Assembly (NCBI GenBank): GCA_963682055.1
Contig: OY821746.1
Span: forward strand, 25,734,481-25,798,480
DNA length: 64,000 nt
Reading direction: 5' to 3'
Source: Primula veris
Lineage: Eukaryota > Streptophyta > Magnoliopsida > Ericales > Primulaceae
Shown here: in pieces, positions 34,596-43,739 of the stretch
Numbering within the stretch: position 1 is the first letter of the stretch
Layout: each line of letters starts with the position of its first letter
Program-made: the position numbers and the translations under genes
The notes under the pieces: generated by a model
Databases searched by the model: none
What the model was told of the DNA's origin: nothing
Seen by the model: only the letters and a program-made list of their open reading frames with translations

Positions 34596-34934
34596 ATGGC
34601 TTTTCCTCAAGAAAATAGTGGTGACAACCTTCCCGATTACATAGCTCATCTAGAGGAGGAGATGAGGAAGGCTCGTATTCTCGAAAGGAGGGTCGCCTCT
34701 CTGACCATGGAGGCTCGCCGAGCAGTTGAGATGGACGAGCATTTGGACGCCATGGAGAGTGAATATCAGAGATCTTTGATCGACAATATTTGGGCGCATG
34801 CTCGGATTAAAGAGCTCGAGGCCTCTAGAGAGAGGCATATTGCTTCTAAGAGGGCTTATAAATTGGCTCTCAAGGAAGTGTATGCTCGGTCCAAAAAGAA
34901 ACCTGACGATGAAGCTGGTCCTTCTGCAAAATAG
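34596..34934 (+). CDS. Antisense ORF B: 112-aa coiled-coil protein
   Basis: Complete single-exon frame, antisense to the retrotransposon. It has the hallmarks of a mini-gene: TATAAAAG at 34539-34546 (57 bp before the ATG), ATG at 34596, TAG at 34934 and AATAAA at 34989-34994. After a Gly-Asp-rich N-terminus, residues 18-95 are charged and heptad-like (EEEMRKARILERRVASL; RIKELEASRERH), suggesting a coiled coil. The tail is KKPDDEAGPSAK. No known domain is recognised. The unit is a better preserved duplicate of ORF A. Product and expression are inferred, not proven. Confidence 0.6.
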   Translation: MAFPQENSGDNLPDYIAHLEEEMRKARILERRVASLTMEARRAVEMDEHLDAMESEYQRSLIDNIWAHARIKELEASRERHIASKRAYKLALKEVYARSKKKPDDEAGPSAK

Positions 34935-35394
34935 TCCTCTTTTTCTTTTTGTGATGTTACAATGCCCTTTTGTTGAGTAGCACCTTGTAATAAAGCTCTC
35001 CTTAATTAATGAAAATTCTTCTTTTTCTTGTTCTTGTATGATTTATTTTTCCCCAATGCAATTTCTCTTTACTGTGCACGCGTATGACTTCCTTAATGGG
35101 TTTTCTTGGGCCTTGTGTTTGATCTTATCCATTGAATCTTCTTACTCTGGGTGTCCAGGAATTAATGGGATTTCTTGGGCCCCGTGTTTGACCTTATCTC
35201 CTGGTTTTTCTAGAGCCCAGTGCAAAGGATATTCTCAATGTTCATGGAGATTGTTGCATTTCCCTATACTGACACGTGTTGAAGCTTTCTTGAATTTTAC
35301 CCTCTTTAAATACTAGCGTGAATCCAAGCGTTCCTTCTCAACAGACGCGTGCAAACGGTTGCAATTCCCCACGTTAATCCTTCCTTGATTTATC

Positions 35395-35402
35395 TATAAA
35401 TA
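35395..35402 (+). promoter_or_regulatory. TATA box of antisense ORF C
   Basis: TATAAATA in TTTATCTATAAATACCCTC, 85 bp before the ORF C ATG. The same TATAAATA word stands in front of ORFs D and E. Confidence 0.5.
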
Positions 35403-35486
35403 CCCTCTCAAAATATGGTTTTATTCATAATCTCCCCCTTATCTCTCTTTGCCATATATAAAATTTTATCCCATAACCTCCTAAAA

Positions 35487-35780
35487 ATGCCTGGTTCTTC
35501 CTCCAAATCTGCCTTGGCTATGCAAGTTGGGGCTTTTGAAGCCTCTTATGGCCATGCACTAAAGCTGTTGAAGGATGCTGGGGAGGAGTTAAAGGTGATG
35601 CGTTATCACCACACCGAGATGGTTCGGGAATTAACTTGGCTAAGGTCCGAACTGGTTTATTGCCAACGTGCTCGTCGGGCTCTAGTCGAAGAGAATGAGG
35701 TGTTGAGGGGGAATCCGACACTTCGAGACAGGAATGTCTCTGCCGGGCCCTCTCATCGATACCGATCGACTTCCCCCTAG
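35487..35780 (+). CDS. Antisense ORF C: 97-aa coiled-coil protein
   Basis: Complete frame from ATG 35487 (context AAAAATGCC) to TAG 35780. I chose this ATG over the upstream in-frame one at 35415 because the latter starts only about 15 bp past the TATA box and adds a hydrophobic run. The protein begins MPGSSSKSALAMQ, has a heptad-rich middle (LKLLKDAGEELKVMRYHHTE; ALVEENEVLRGN) and ends in a Ser/Arg-rich tail (SHRYRSTSP). No recognised family. It stands in the same strand and style as B, D and E. Confidence 0.5.
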   Translation: MPGSSSKSALAMQVGAFEASYGHALKLLKDAGEELKVMRYHHTEMVRELTWLRSELVYCQRARRALVEENEVLRGNPTLRDRNVSAGPSHRYRSTSP

Positions 35781-36510
35781 CGTCTCTCTTTTTTTCTTCT
35801 TTTTATTTTTTTCAGTTTCCATCATTTCTTTGTCTTCTCTCATTTCTCTTTTTATTTTTATTTTTTTCTTCTGCGCCTCCCCTTTCTTTTTCTTCATCTT
35901 CTTTTCACCACTACGATGTAACAATCAACCCTCGGGTTTTTTGTTACTTCTAGGGTTTTTGTCATTTTTCTTTTACTTTTATACTCTGTTCTCTTGCACT
36001 CTTCTTCTTTTCCCCATTTCACTTCTTTTTTATGTTTCTTTTCTTCGTACTTTTCATTGTTCCTCTTCATCTTTTTCTTCTTTCTTCTTTCTTTTCTTCA
36101 CGCATCCCTCTCCTTTGGCCTGTTGATATAGTTGATCTTCTTTGTATGATCTTCTGGACTAGCCTTTCTCGGATGTAACAGATTTTCTTTTTGATTTCCT
36201 ATGATGTAAAAGTTCTTCGTCTTGATGTTGTCCTCTAATGTAAAAGTTCTTTATTCCGATGTTGTACTCTGATGTAATGAACAGCGATGTATCCCATTTT
36301 TATTAATGAAAATTATATTTGCCCCTTCATATTGCATTTCTTTTTATGTTGCACTTGTGGTTTGTCGTTTGTCTGGAATGTGGACCTTTGAATATATTGT
36401 ATCTTTATTTCTTGCTGTACTGTAGTCGTGTGACTTCTGAGGCATGGCAGGTTTGGTCAGAGTTGCATGTTCCCAAGTATTTGTCAGACAGCAACATACT
36501 ATCTTTGCTC
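35781..36510 (+). other. CT-rich spacer between antisense ORFs C and D
   Basis: A long TTCTTTT-rich tract (about 35788-36115) and then a short repeat of ATGTAAAAGTTCTT (about 36205 and 36238). No gene is supported; the Phe-rich open frame here is a by-product of the CT tract. Confidence 0.5.
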
Positions 36511-36518
36511 TATAAATA
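36511..36518 (+). promoter_or_regulatory. TATA box of antisense ORF D
   Basis: TATAAATA in GCTCTATAAATACTC, 97 bp before the ORF D ATG, followed by a TC-rich leader. Confidence 0.5.
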
Positions 36519-36614
36519 CTCAAAACTTTTCTTTGTGATTTATCACCTCTCACAAACTTCCTGTTTTCTTCTCTCATCCCTCATTTCCTCCTATACTATT
36601 AACAACTTTCCAGA

Positions 36615-37094
36615 ATGTCTGTGCCCGTAGTGAGATATGATGCTCAGATGAAGAATTTGGATGATGAGGTATCTTGGGTCCGTCATCGCATGGCCAGTCT
36701 TGAAAAGGAGTATGGTGTTTTGGCTTTGAGTTTGTTCGACTCTCATCCTGAGGAGACAATGAAGTGGACAGAGATTTCGGCCTTGAGTCGACAGCTTGAT
36801 AATTTGTTGTTGCACAGAAATCACCTGGCCAACTCCTGGTACCGGGCCGAGGAGATTTGGGATCATGCTCAGGATGAGTTCGATAACTCCTCTCAAAGCC
36901 TAGCTAGTATGATCGCTAGGAATGCTCGGCTTGAAGAGCACATCAGGGTCCTTACTAGGACGAACACCGACCTCTCCAGGGAGAATGAGTGCTTGGTCGT
37001 CATGAATGATTCATACCAAGCTCGATTAAATCGTTCTGCTCGGGTAGCCTTCTCCCGGTCCGGCAGTTCGATTTTCCCGATCGTTGAGCCTTAA
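36615..37094 (+). CDS. Antisense ORF D: 159-aa coiled-coil protein
   Basis: Complete frame from ATG 36615 (GAATGTC) to TAA 37094, begins MSVPVVRYDAQMKNLDDEVS. Most of residues 10-140 is helical and heptad-like, with MASLEKEYGVLALSL, ISALSRQLDNLLLHRNHL and SRENECLVVMNDSYQARLNR. The end is Ser-rich (SRSGSSIFPIVEP). The SRENE element resembles VEENE of ORF C, hinting at a common origin. No catalytic motif, membrane segment or signal peptide. Unknown function. Confidence 0.5.
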   Translation: MSVPVVRYDAQMKNLDDEVSWVRHRMASLEKEYGVLALSLFDSHPEETMKWTEISALSRQLDNLLLHRNHLANSWYRAEEIWDHAQDEFDNSSQSLASMIARNARLEEHIRVLTRTNTDLSRENECLVVMNDSYQARLNRSARVAFSRSGSSIFPIVEP

Positions 37095-37249
37095 TTTGAT
37101 TGTGCCAGTGCTCTGATGTATTTTTCCCTTTGTAATTTGTATTTTCTTTTCCTTTTCTGTACCTAGGAAGTTGTACCTTTTCGTATTTCGTGAACTTTTG
37201 CAACGCTTCGTACTTTGTGTTTCTTCGTTTCTTGTGCCCTTTGATTCCT

Positions 37250-37256
37250 TATAAAT
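37250..37256 (+). promoter_or_regulatory. TATA box of antisense ORF E
   Basis: TATAAAT in CCTTATAAATGCTCCC, 78 bp before the ORF E ATG. Confidence 0.45.
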
Positions 37257-37333
37257 GCTCCCTATTGTTTGCACTTCATTACCAATCCCCCTTTTTTTTT
37301 ATGCTTTTTGCTTCTAACTTGCTTTTATTCAAG

Positions 37334-37696
37334 ATGGCTCCCATCACTAGATATGCTGCCAAAAAGAAGGCCCTTGTCGAAGAGGAGCCTACTTTTATGT
37401 TACCTCGTCCCCCTGGTTTCGGGGAAGAAGAGTTGACACCCCTTCAGTTGAAAGAAATTGAGATGTCATGGCTGAAACACGATCTTAAATGTGCTCAAAT
37501 CGAAATGAGGTGGTTCAAACAGTACTGGGAGGAGGAGAGGGTTGCTCGTTTTGAAGCCGAGCAGAGGTGCAAGTCTCAATCTCATGCTCTAAAACAAGCG
37601 GAGATTGGTATTTCCCATTTGATCAGGGAAAAAGAGCGTCTGGAGGAGCTCTTGGCGAAGAAGGATGCCGACGTGGGGGGTATCTCCAAGAAATAG
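37334..37696 (+). CDS. Antisense ORF E: 120-aa coiled-coil protein
   Basis: ATG at 37334 (CAAGATGGCT) to TAG 37696, begins MAPITRYAAKKKALVEEEPT. I chose this start over the in-frame upstream ATG at 37190, which lies before the TATA box. The C-terminal two thirds is a strong coiled-coil candidate (REKERLEELLAKKDADVGG). AATAAA is at 37769-37774. No family recognised. The N-terminal ITRYAAKKKA-like motif is a common basic start in plant retroelement accessory proteins; this last point is inference only. Confidence 0.5.
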   Translation: MAPITRYAAKKKALVEEEPTFMLPRPPGFGEEELTPLQLKEIEMSWLKHDLKCAQIEMRWFKQYWEEERVARFEAEQRCKSQSHALKQAEIGISHLIREKERLEELLAKKDADVGGISKK

Positions 37697-37774
37697 GATG
37701 GGTGTTTTTTCTTGTAAAACTTTCCTTTTCTCCTTGTACGTGCTTGTTTGTATCCCCCTTCGTGGATGAATAAA

Positions 37775-38436
37775 ATTTCTGCTTTTTCACTTTGATTTTG
37801 TCTATATATGTATTTTTTGTTTTTCCTTCATGTTGAAATCATACGATGGCCCTCAGTATTGGACACCGAGCATAGTCCACGGTTATCATCCCCCCGGAGA
37901 GCGTTGCTAGATCGGATGCTGAAAAGCTGTCGAGCTAGGAACGGTCTTCGTCGAATGTGATCGGTGGACCTATGATAATAATCTGCTTGGCGTCGAGCAA
38001 TATTATCGGGATGCCTTCCCGGTATAGTATTATGGGAAGCGTACGCTGTAAGCTTTTTGTGGTGGAGACCACTAGCCGCTTATATAGGTTCAATGATGTT
38101 AACTGCATTGGGTAGTGGGATATACTGTCTGAGTTGGCAGGATCTTGAGCGTTGATTAGTTGAAAATAGCGGTTGTGGACTTTTATGTGGCTTGAATAAA
38201 AAGTAAACATCTGGCACACGAAAGGACGGTTATTATTTTATTCTTTTTGTGGCTCCACTTCTTTTTAACTATGATGAGGAACCCTTGTTGGTTTTATCCC
38301 ATAACTTTCTGAAAAATATCTCTTATCTCCTCTCTCTAGGGTTTGTGTTTCCCGCCAAAAGATATTCTGACTTTCTCCCCATAACTTCGTATTATTAAAA
38401 TATTTGCTGCGGCGATCTCCGTTTTGCCCTTTAATC
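37775..38436 (+). other. Spacer and probable promoter before the spliced antisense gene
   Basis: No ORF is supported. A TTATTAAAATATTTG word at 38392-38406 is the only TATA-like sequence near the downstream ATG at 38437. Confidence 0.35.
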
Positions 38437-40815
38437 ATGACTGTAAGTGCTTCCGTATATCTATCGTGCTTAGGATTTTATGTTTGATTTGTTGTTGTTG
38501 TTCTGTATGTTGGTGGATATGTGTTCCTGCTTGCCTATATATGTCTATTTATGTTGGTGATTGGTGGAAAAGCGTAGGGTTGCTGGTAATTGGGGGGGGG
38601 GGGGGGGGGGGAGGAGGGGGGCTGTTTTGTGTGATTTGTTTTTGGTTTGTATGTTGATGAAGTTTTTATGTCGTTTGGATAGGAAATTCTGGCCCAATGC
38701 TTGGCTCAAGTGGGCCCATTTGTGGAAGAGGATTTCAAGAAGCTGGTCGGGATACCCGACGGCATTCACATTCGACTGTCTGTCTCCGATGAGGAGGTCA
38801 TGGGGGTCGTTCCCGCCGGCGAGGTAGCTGTTCGTTCGTCGACATTCTTTACGGGGGGTCTTAGGCTTCCTTTTACTGAATGGATGGCCTCGTTTTTTGA
38901 GGCGTTTCAGATTTCCCCGGCCCAATTGGCCCTCAATGGCTACCGTACCCTGAACGGTATTCGAAGGTTGTCGGAGCTTTCAGGGATCCACGTCGAACTG
39001 AAAGACGTGTTCGGGGTTTACAGCTTGAGCTTTGATCGTCGGAGCTCTTATTTGAAGACGTTGCGCTCCTTCTCTCGGCTGGTGATCGGTCTGCCGGACA
39101 CCAACAAGGAGCATAACCTGGGCATTGTGATTGCTTCTGGAGACTGGGGTTGTGCCGGGCACCAGATTCCGAGACCGGCGACCACCGCTCCCGAGATTCC
39201 AGACCTCGGCGCTCCCAATGTCGAGGCTCTTCTAGCCTTGTGGAAGTGGTGGGGGCCTGGATCGACTAAGGACCCGACAAGTCGCACTGCTCCCACGCTA
39301 TTAGGTTATCCTGCAGGGCCAGTGACCAAGGGTAATCCGGCACCGGAGATTCCCACAGAGCCGGAGGAGTTCCTCAAAGTCGTTAAGGCATGAAGCGCTT
39401 CTCGGGGTGAAAGGAGGCCTGTTCGTCCTAAGCGCCGTGCAGCTGATACCGTTGCTGGGACTCCCAAGAGGTCTAGGGTGTCGGATACATCGGGGAATGA
39501 GGAGGTTCCGGATGTCGTTACAGACGTAGTGTCGGTCATCGTTCCTCAAGATGAATCCAGCGAGGCGGTTTCCTCGGATGTTGATGTACGTGTAATATTT
39601 TTATAAATTATTTTCTACTATTGTTCTTCTCTTTATCTGTTATCATGTTTCAGCTATTGACTTCTTCCTTGGTTACCCTTGCCCTTACCCGGTCAATGGG
39701 TATTGTTGTGTTTCAGGGGTCGTTCGATAACATATTCGGACATCTTAACCTCATGGTGAACATGGGTGAGGATCCGATGAACCTGCTCGTCATGTCGCCC
39801 ATCCGAACTGAGGATGTGAGTGGGACCACGGCCCCTGAGACTGTTCCGTCGGAGAAGGAGGTCAGGGTGGAAGCGGAGGTGGTAGCCGGCAAAGAGATTG
39901 CCAAGGAGGTTGTGATGGGAATGGAGGATGAGGTTCCCCCTAGCTCGGAAAAGGTGGTGGTGGACGGGGTCGCAATGACCCGTTATATTGATCGGTGTGG
40001 GGGCAAACTGTTGGAGCAACCCCGAGCTTTAAGGATGGGGTATACTGCTCTGAAGCCCCTCGTCTTCAAGGATGCAGAGGAAATGGCTGCTCGTCCTTTA
40101 GGGACGGTTATCGAGCAGGCCAACAATGATGCGCTTCGGGTATATTTCGCATGTCTTTTGTTATAGTTCGTTATGCTCTTAGGTGGTTGGTGTCTAATGT
40201 TTTTGTTTACAGGCTTTCGTGGGTACCGTAGTACTGAGGGACCAGTTGACGGCGCTCGAGGCCGAGAAAGAGAAGCTGATTGCCGATAACAAGACAATGG
40301 CTGAGGAGAAAGCGCGGATGGTGAAGTTGGCCGCTGATTATGATAAGGTGGTGGGCGATAACGGACGGCTGACCGAGGAGATTGAAAGATTGGAGGCCGA
40401 GAAGGAGCTTATGGTCGAAAAATACGACCTATTAGAAGCCGATAATGTGCTCATGGCCGAGGATATGGAGGCTGGAAAATCCGAGGTTGCTGTTTTGAAG
40501 GCGGCGCAATTGGAAGAGCGGACAAAGTTTAAAGCGATTGCCAATTTTTCCGTCTTCTGCGGTCATGTTCGTGCTCTGAACTTTGCAAAGGTACCTCTGT
40601 CGGACCGGGCATGGTCGGAATTGGTTTATCCCTGTCCGCAAGGTGCACCGCCGAAGCCTCTAGATTGGGCCAACCTTCGGGATGAGGAGCTTCCACGGCT
40701 GCCGGGGCAGCTGACCTCAACGGCGCTTCGTCCCCATTCCGATTCAGCTCCTTCGACTCCTCGGTATGCTACTGCTGCTAATCCCCCACCGTCATCTTCT
40801 CAGGTGGAGCACTGA
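38437..40815 (+). pseudogene. Antisense gene F: four-exon protein with PF04195-like domain and coiled coil
   Basis: Exon 1 is only ATGACT (38437-38442). Introns are 38443-38682 (GTAAGT..TAG), 39586-39716 (GTACGT..CAG) and 40140-40212 (GTATAT..CAG). Exons 38683-39585, 39717-40139 and 40213-40815 all join in phase 0, giving about 644 codons ending SSSQVEH. One in-frame TGA at 39391-39393 (a CpG-type CGA to TGA change) breaks it. Residues about 50-110 contain FFTGGLRLPFTEW, ISPAQLALNGYRTLNGI, the pattern of PF04195 ('putative gypsy type transposon'), a domain known from antisense ORFs of plant Ty3 elements. Exon 4 is a long coiled coil (LEAEKEKLIADNKTMAEE). An alternative donor at 40804 would splice in phase to 41037, fusing ORF G. 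Role unknown. Confidence 0.65.
38592..38611. repeat. 20-nt poly(G) tract in intron 1 of gene F
   Basis: Uninterrupted run of 20 G followed by AGGAGGGGGG. It lies within intron 38443-38682. Confidence 0.9.
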
Positions 40816-40856
40816 TCATATACTTGTAGTTATTTTTGTGTAGCGTAGTGTAGGGT

Positions 40857-40873
40857 CCCCCCCCCCCCCCCCC
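40857..40873. repeat. 17-nt poly(C) tract
   Basis: Uninterrupted C run between genes F and G on the plus strand. Confidence 0.9.
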
Positions 40874-41036
40874 TCTTTTTTTTGTGCCCGAATTGTGGGC
40901 TGTTTTTGCATCTATAAGGACATTTTGTTGGGAAGTTGATAATATACGTGCTCTTTTTTCTTCCTGTTCGGGTTTCTTAGTTAATTTCATGTTGCTCGCT
41001 GTCTTCATCTTTTGAAAGACATAAAAATCTTGTCAG

Positions 41037-41633
41037 GTACCCGTTAATCCCCTGGCCATGGTGGTCTGGGCCTCTCCTAGTTGTAGTGTAAATGATACTG
41101 TTATAGGTGGTCCGGAAAGGTCTAATGCGTCCCTACTTGCGGAATTGAAAGCTGCTCGCCGTAAAATCGAGGATCTGAATATTCATATTTCCAACTTGTC
41201 GATTCGGTTACGCAATTTGGGAGAGAAGTTCAGCAAGAAGACCGCCTACTATACAGCAAACAAGGGTAAGGCCAAAGAGCTTCTTGGTGTCTTTCGGCGC
41301 GCTCGTGACGAAGCTCGGGGCCGGGTGACGAGTTTGAACTTGGTGCTGGGGGCCGTTTTTGAAGACGCGGACTTATTATTATCCTTTGTCAAGGCCTATT
41401 GGAGTCGGGCTCAGGCGCTAGAAGTGTATGAGCATGTGAATGGTTCCCATGGTGTGACCCGAGCTGAGCGTATGGCTGACGCTAAGGCCGGGGTAACTGA
41501 GACCACGGCTGCTTTGAACCGAGTAGATGCGGCCGTGCAGGAACGTTTGGGGACGCAAATTGTCTCGTTGCGAGATATTCATTTTGCTGATGCCGTAGAG
41601 ACCTCAGTGTCTGTTGATGGGTTGTCGGATTAA
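41037..41633 (+). CDS. Antisense ORF G: coiled-coil protein or fifth exon of gene F
   Basis: Open from the acceptor-like CTTGTCAG (ending 41036) to TAA 41633; the first ATG is at 41058 (MVVWASPS). The region from 41100 is charged and heptad-like (LLAELKAARRKIEDLNIHIS; IRLRNLGEKFSKK), with alanine-rich helices later (TETTAALNRVDAAVQERL). It is phase-compatible with a splice from 40803, so it may be part of gene F rather than a separate gene. No family is recognised. Confidence 0.45.
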   Translation, partial: VPVNPLAMVVWASPSCSVNDTVIGGPERSNASLLAELKAARRKIEDLNIHISNLSIRLRNLGEKFSKKTAYYTANKGKAKELLGVFRRARDEARGRVTSLNLVLGAVFEDADLLLSFVKAYWSRAQALEVYEHVNGSHGVTRAERMADAKAGVTETTAALNRVDAAVQERLGTQIVSLRDIHFADAVETSVSVDGLSD

Positions 41634-41763
41634 TGATTTAGTAGCATGTTTTGTCATTTTACTTGTAGCCTGTATAAAAATCTTTGTTCTTCTATTTCTC
41701 TGTCTTTTCTTTATTTGCGGATGAATATTCATCTCTCCCCTTCTTCCCCATTTTTTTTTATAG

Positions 41764-42411
41764 TCACGTGCTGCTACGTCGCACCAGGCTGGTTCTCCAT
41801 GTCTAGTTAGTCCGGGGCTAGGACCTACTGGTGCTGCCCAGGACGAGGTCTCATCTGGTGCGGCTAGCGAAGGGCATGCCAAATGGCCTTACATCGTTTT
41901 ATTGGGCAAAAACGTCAAGTTGCTCGATCAGTGTGCCCGACTTAGGGCCAAGTTAAAAACCCAGGCGTCCTCTTTTCGCGAATATGTTCGTCGTGCCGAG
42001 CATGTGGTACAGGTTCAGGAGCGTCGTTTAGATCGGTATTGGCGTGTAAAGGAAAAATACCTCGGTAAACTAAAATCGTTGGTAAACCAAGCCAATATGT
42101 TGGTTAAGTATTTCCGTCTGTCCCGATCCAGGTACGATGCTTCGGCGGCTATGATTGAAGCGCGCAAGCTTCCCTTCGACGATACTCGCCGTAAAGCGGC
42201 CTCGGATGCTCACGAGGTGGCTAAAGTAGCCGAGTTCTCTGCTCGGTTTAAGACGCTGACATGTGTTGGTGCTCATACGACCAACTTTGATGCCCTCATT
42301 TCTGAGGAGCGTTTCGATGGCGACGATACCGATGGAGACACGGCGACGGACGACGAAGAGGTAGAGCTTGGTCAATTGTCGTCGTGCTCCTCATGTAGCA
42401 GTAGTTCTTAA
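41764..42411 (+). CDS. Antisense ORF H: helical protein, probable spliced 3' exon
   Basis: Open frame of 215 codons bounded on the left by TTTTTTTATAG, which looks like a splice acceptor, and on the right by TAA 42411. There is no in-frame ATG near its start, so an upstream exon is likely, but no convincing donor was found after ORF G. The N-terminal 45 codons are Pro/Ser/Gly-rich. After WPYIVLLGKNVKLLDQCARL the protein is basic and helical. The C-terminus is acidic and then serine-rich (DTATDDEEVELGQLSSCSSC). Unknown function. Confidence 0.4.
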   Translation, partial: SRAATSHQAGSPCLVSPGLGPTGAAQDEVSSGAASEGHAKWPYIVLLGKNVKLLDQCARLRAKLKTQASSFREYVRRAEHVVQVQERRLDRYWRVKEKYLGKLKSLVNQANMLVKYFRLSRSRYDASAAMIEARKLPFDDTRRKAASDAHEVAKVAEFSARFKTLTCVGAHTTNFDALISEERFDGDDTDGDTATDDEEVELGQLSSCSSCSSSS

Positions 42412-42435
42412 ATCAATTTCGTCATGGTTGGTCGT

Positions 42436-42720
42436 ACCTTGTTGCCTCCGTCATGTGGGCGGGGACTTTGTTTTATTTCTTTCTTCTTATGTTCGGACCT
42501 TCTCATTACCGTACTGATATTTCATTGATTGGGTTGATTTTCCTTTGCTGATTTCTTCGTTCGATGTTTTATTGCCTCCGTAATGTGGGCTAGGATTTTG
42601 TTTTATTTCTTTCTTCTTTTGTTCGGACCTTCTCATTACCGTACTGATATTTCATTTATTGGGTTGATTTTCCTTTGCTGATTTCTTTGTTCGATGTTTT
42701 ATTACCTCCGTAATGTGGGT
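42436..42720. repeat. Tandem repeat, about 130-bp unit, 2.2 copies
   Basis: The unit runs from TTGCCTCCGTCATGTGGGC through TTCGGACCTTCTCATTACCG to TCGATGTTTTAT and is repeated with a few changes from about 42571, with a third start at about 42703. It lies in the spacer of the Tat-type element. Confidence 0.85.
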
Positions 42721-42799
42721 TTGAATTATTTTTCTTGTCTCTTTACTTTCTTCGACCCCTACCTGCTGGACCAGTTGGTACCTGCATATGTGCCTCATG

Positions 42800-43450
42800 T
42801 TTATTGGAGGACTTGAGTATTCCTAGGCATTCTTTTAGACCTGCCATGTTGGGAATTTCATAGTATTCCTAGGCATTTAGCCGTTTGGAAATTTCATAGT
42901 ATTCCTAGGCATTCTGCCGTTTGGGAATCTCATAGTATTCCTGGGCACTTAGCCGTTTGAGAATTTCATAGTATTCCTAGGCCTACCCGTAGGCATTCCG
43001 TTTGAGAATTTCATAGTATTCCTAGGCACTTAGCCGTTTGGAAATTTCATAGTATTCCTAGGCCTACCCGTAGGCATTCCGTTTGAGAATTTCATAGTAT
43101 TCCTGGGCAATTAGCCGTTTGGGAATTTCATAGTATTCCTAGGCCTACCCGTAGGCATTCCGTTTGAGAATTTCATAGTATTCCTGGGCACGTCTGCCGT
43201 TTGGGAATTTCATAGTATTCCTAGGCACTTTGGCCGTTTGGGAATTTCATAGTATTCCTAGGCACTTTGGCCGTTTGGGAATTTCATAGAATTCCTAGGC
43301 ACTTTGGCCGTTTGGGAATTTCATAGTATTCCTAGGCCTACCCGTAGGCATTCCGTTTGAGAATTTCATAGTATTCCTAGGCACTTAGCCGTTTGGGAAT
43401 TTCATAGTATTCATAGGCCTACCCGTAGGCATTCCGTTTGGGAATTTCAG
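42800..43450. repeat. Higher-order tandem repeat in the Tat element spacer
   Basis: Roughly 16-17 copies of a 35-42 bp unit based on GGGAATTTCATAGTATTCCT followed by AGGCACTTAGCCGTTT or AGGCCTACCCGTAGGCATTC. Two unit types alternate in part of the array, producing a composite period of about 80 bp. The array lies just downstream of the protease on the minus strand, where Tat-lineage elements are known to carry variable tandem repeats. Confidence 0.92.
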
Positions 43451-43739
43451 CTACACTTGTTAGACAGTATGACAAGATAATGCATTTATTCAAAAGACAA
43501 TGCTATTAAGCAGGGGAGGTAAGGCAGTACCTGTACTAGTAGGCTGGTTTATACGTAGTATTTCTTCGGTTTTCAGAACGCTTTTTGATTTTGTACCACC
43601 AATGAGGAAGTAGTGTTCTTCGCCTGTATTATGGATGCTCACCCTCCTAAGCGCCTCTCCCCCCTGCTTTTCAACGACCCTTTTGGTTTTGGCTATTCGG
43701 TTAACCAGCTTTTCGGGCTGGTGGGTTGCTCGATAACGA

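Noticed and set aside
35788..36126. Phe/Ser-rich ORF on the plus strand and Lys-rich ORF on the minus strand
   Set aside because: Both are translations of a low-complexity CT tract.
38545..38925. Minus-strand ORF with a poly-Pro tract
   Set aside because: It is the shadow of a G-run in an intron and of the PF04195-like exon.
42800..43450. CRISPR-like array
   Set aside because: Regular repeats, but the 'spacers' are themselves repeated, and the setting is a plant retrotransposon.
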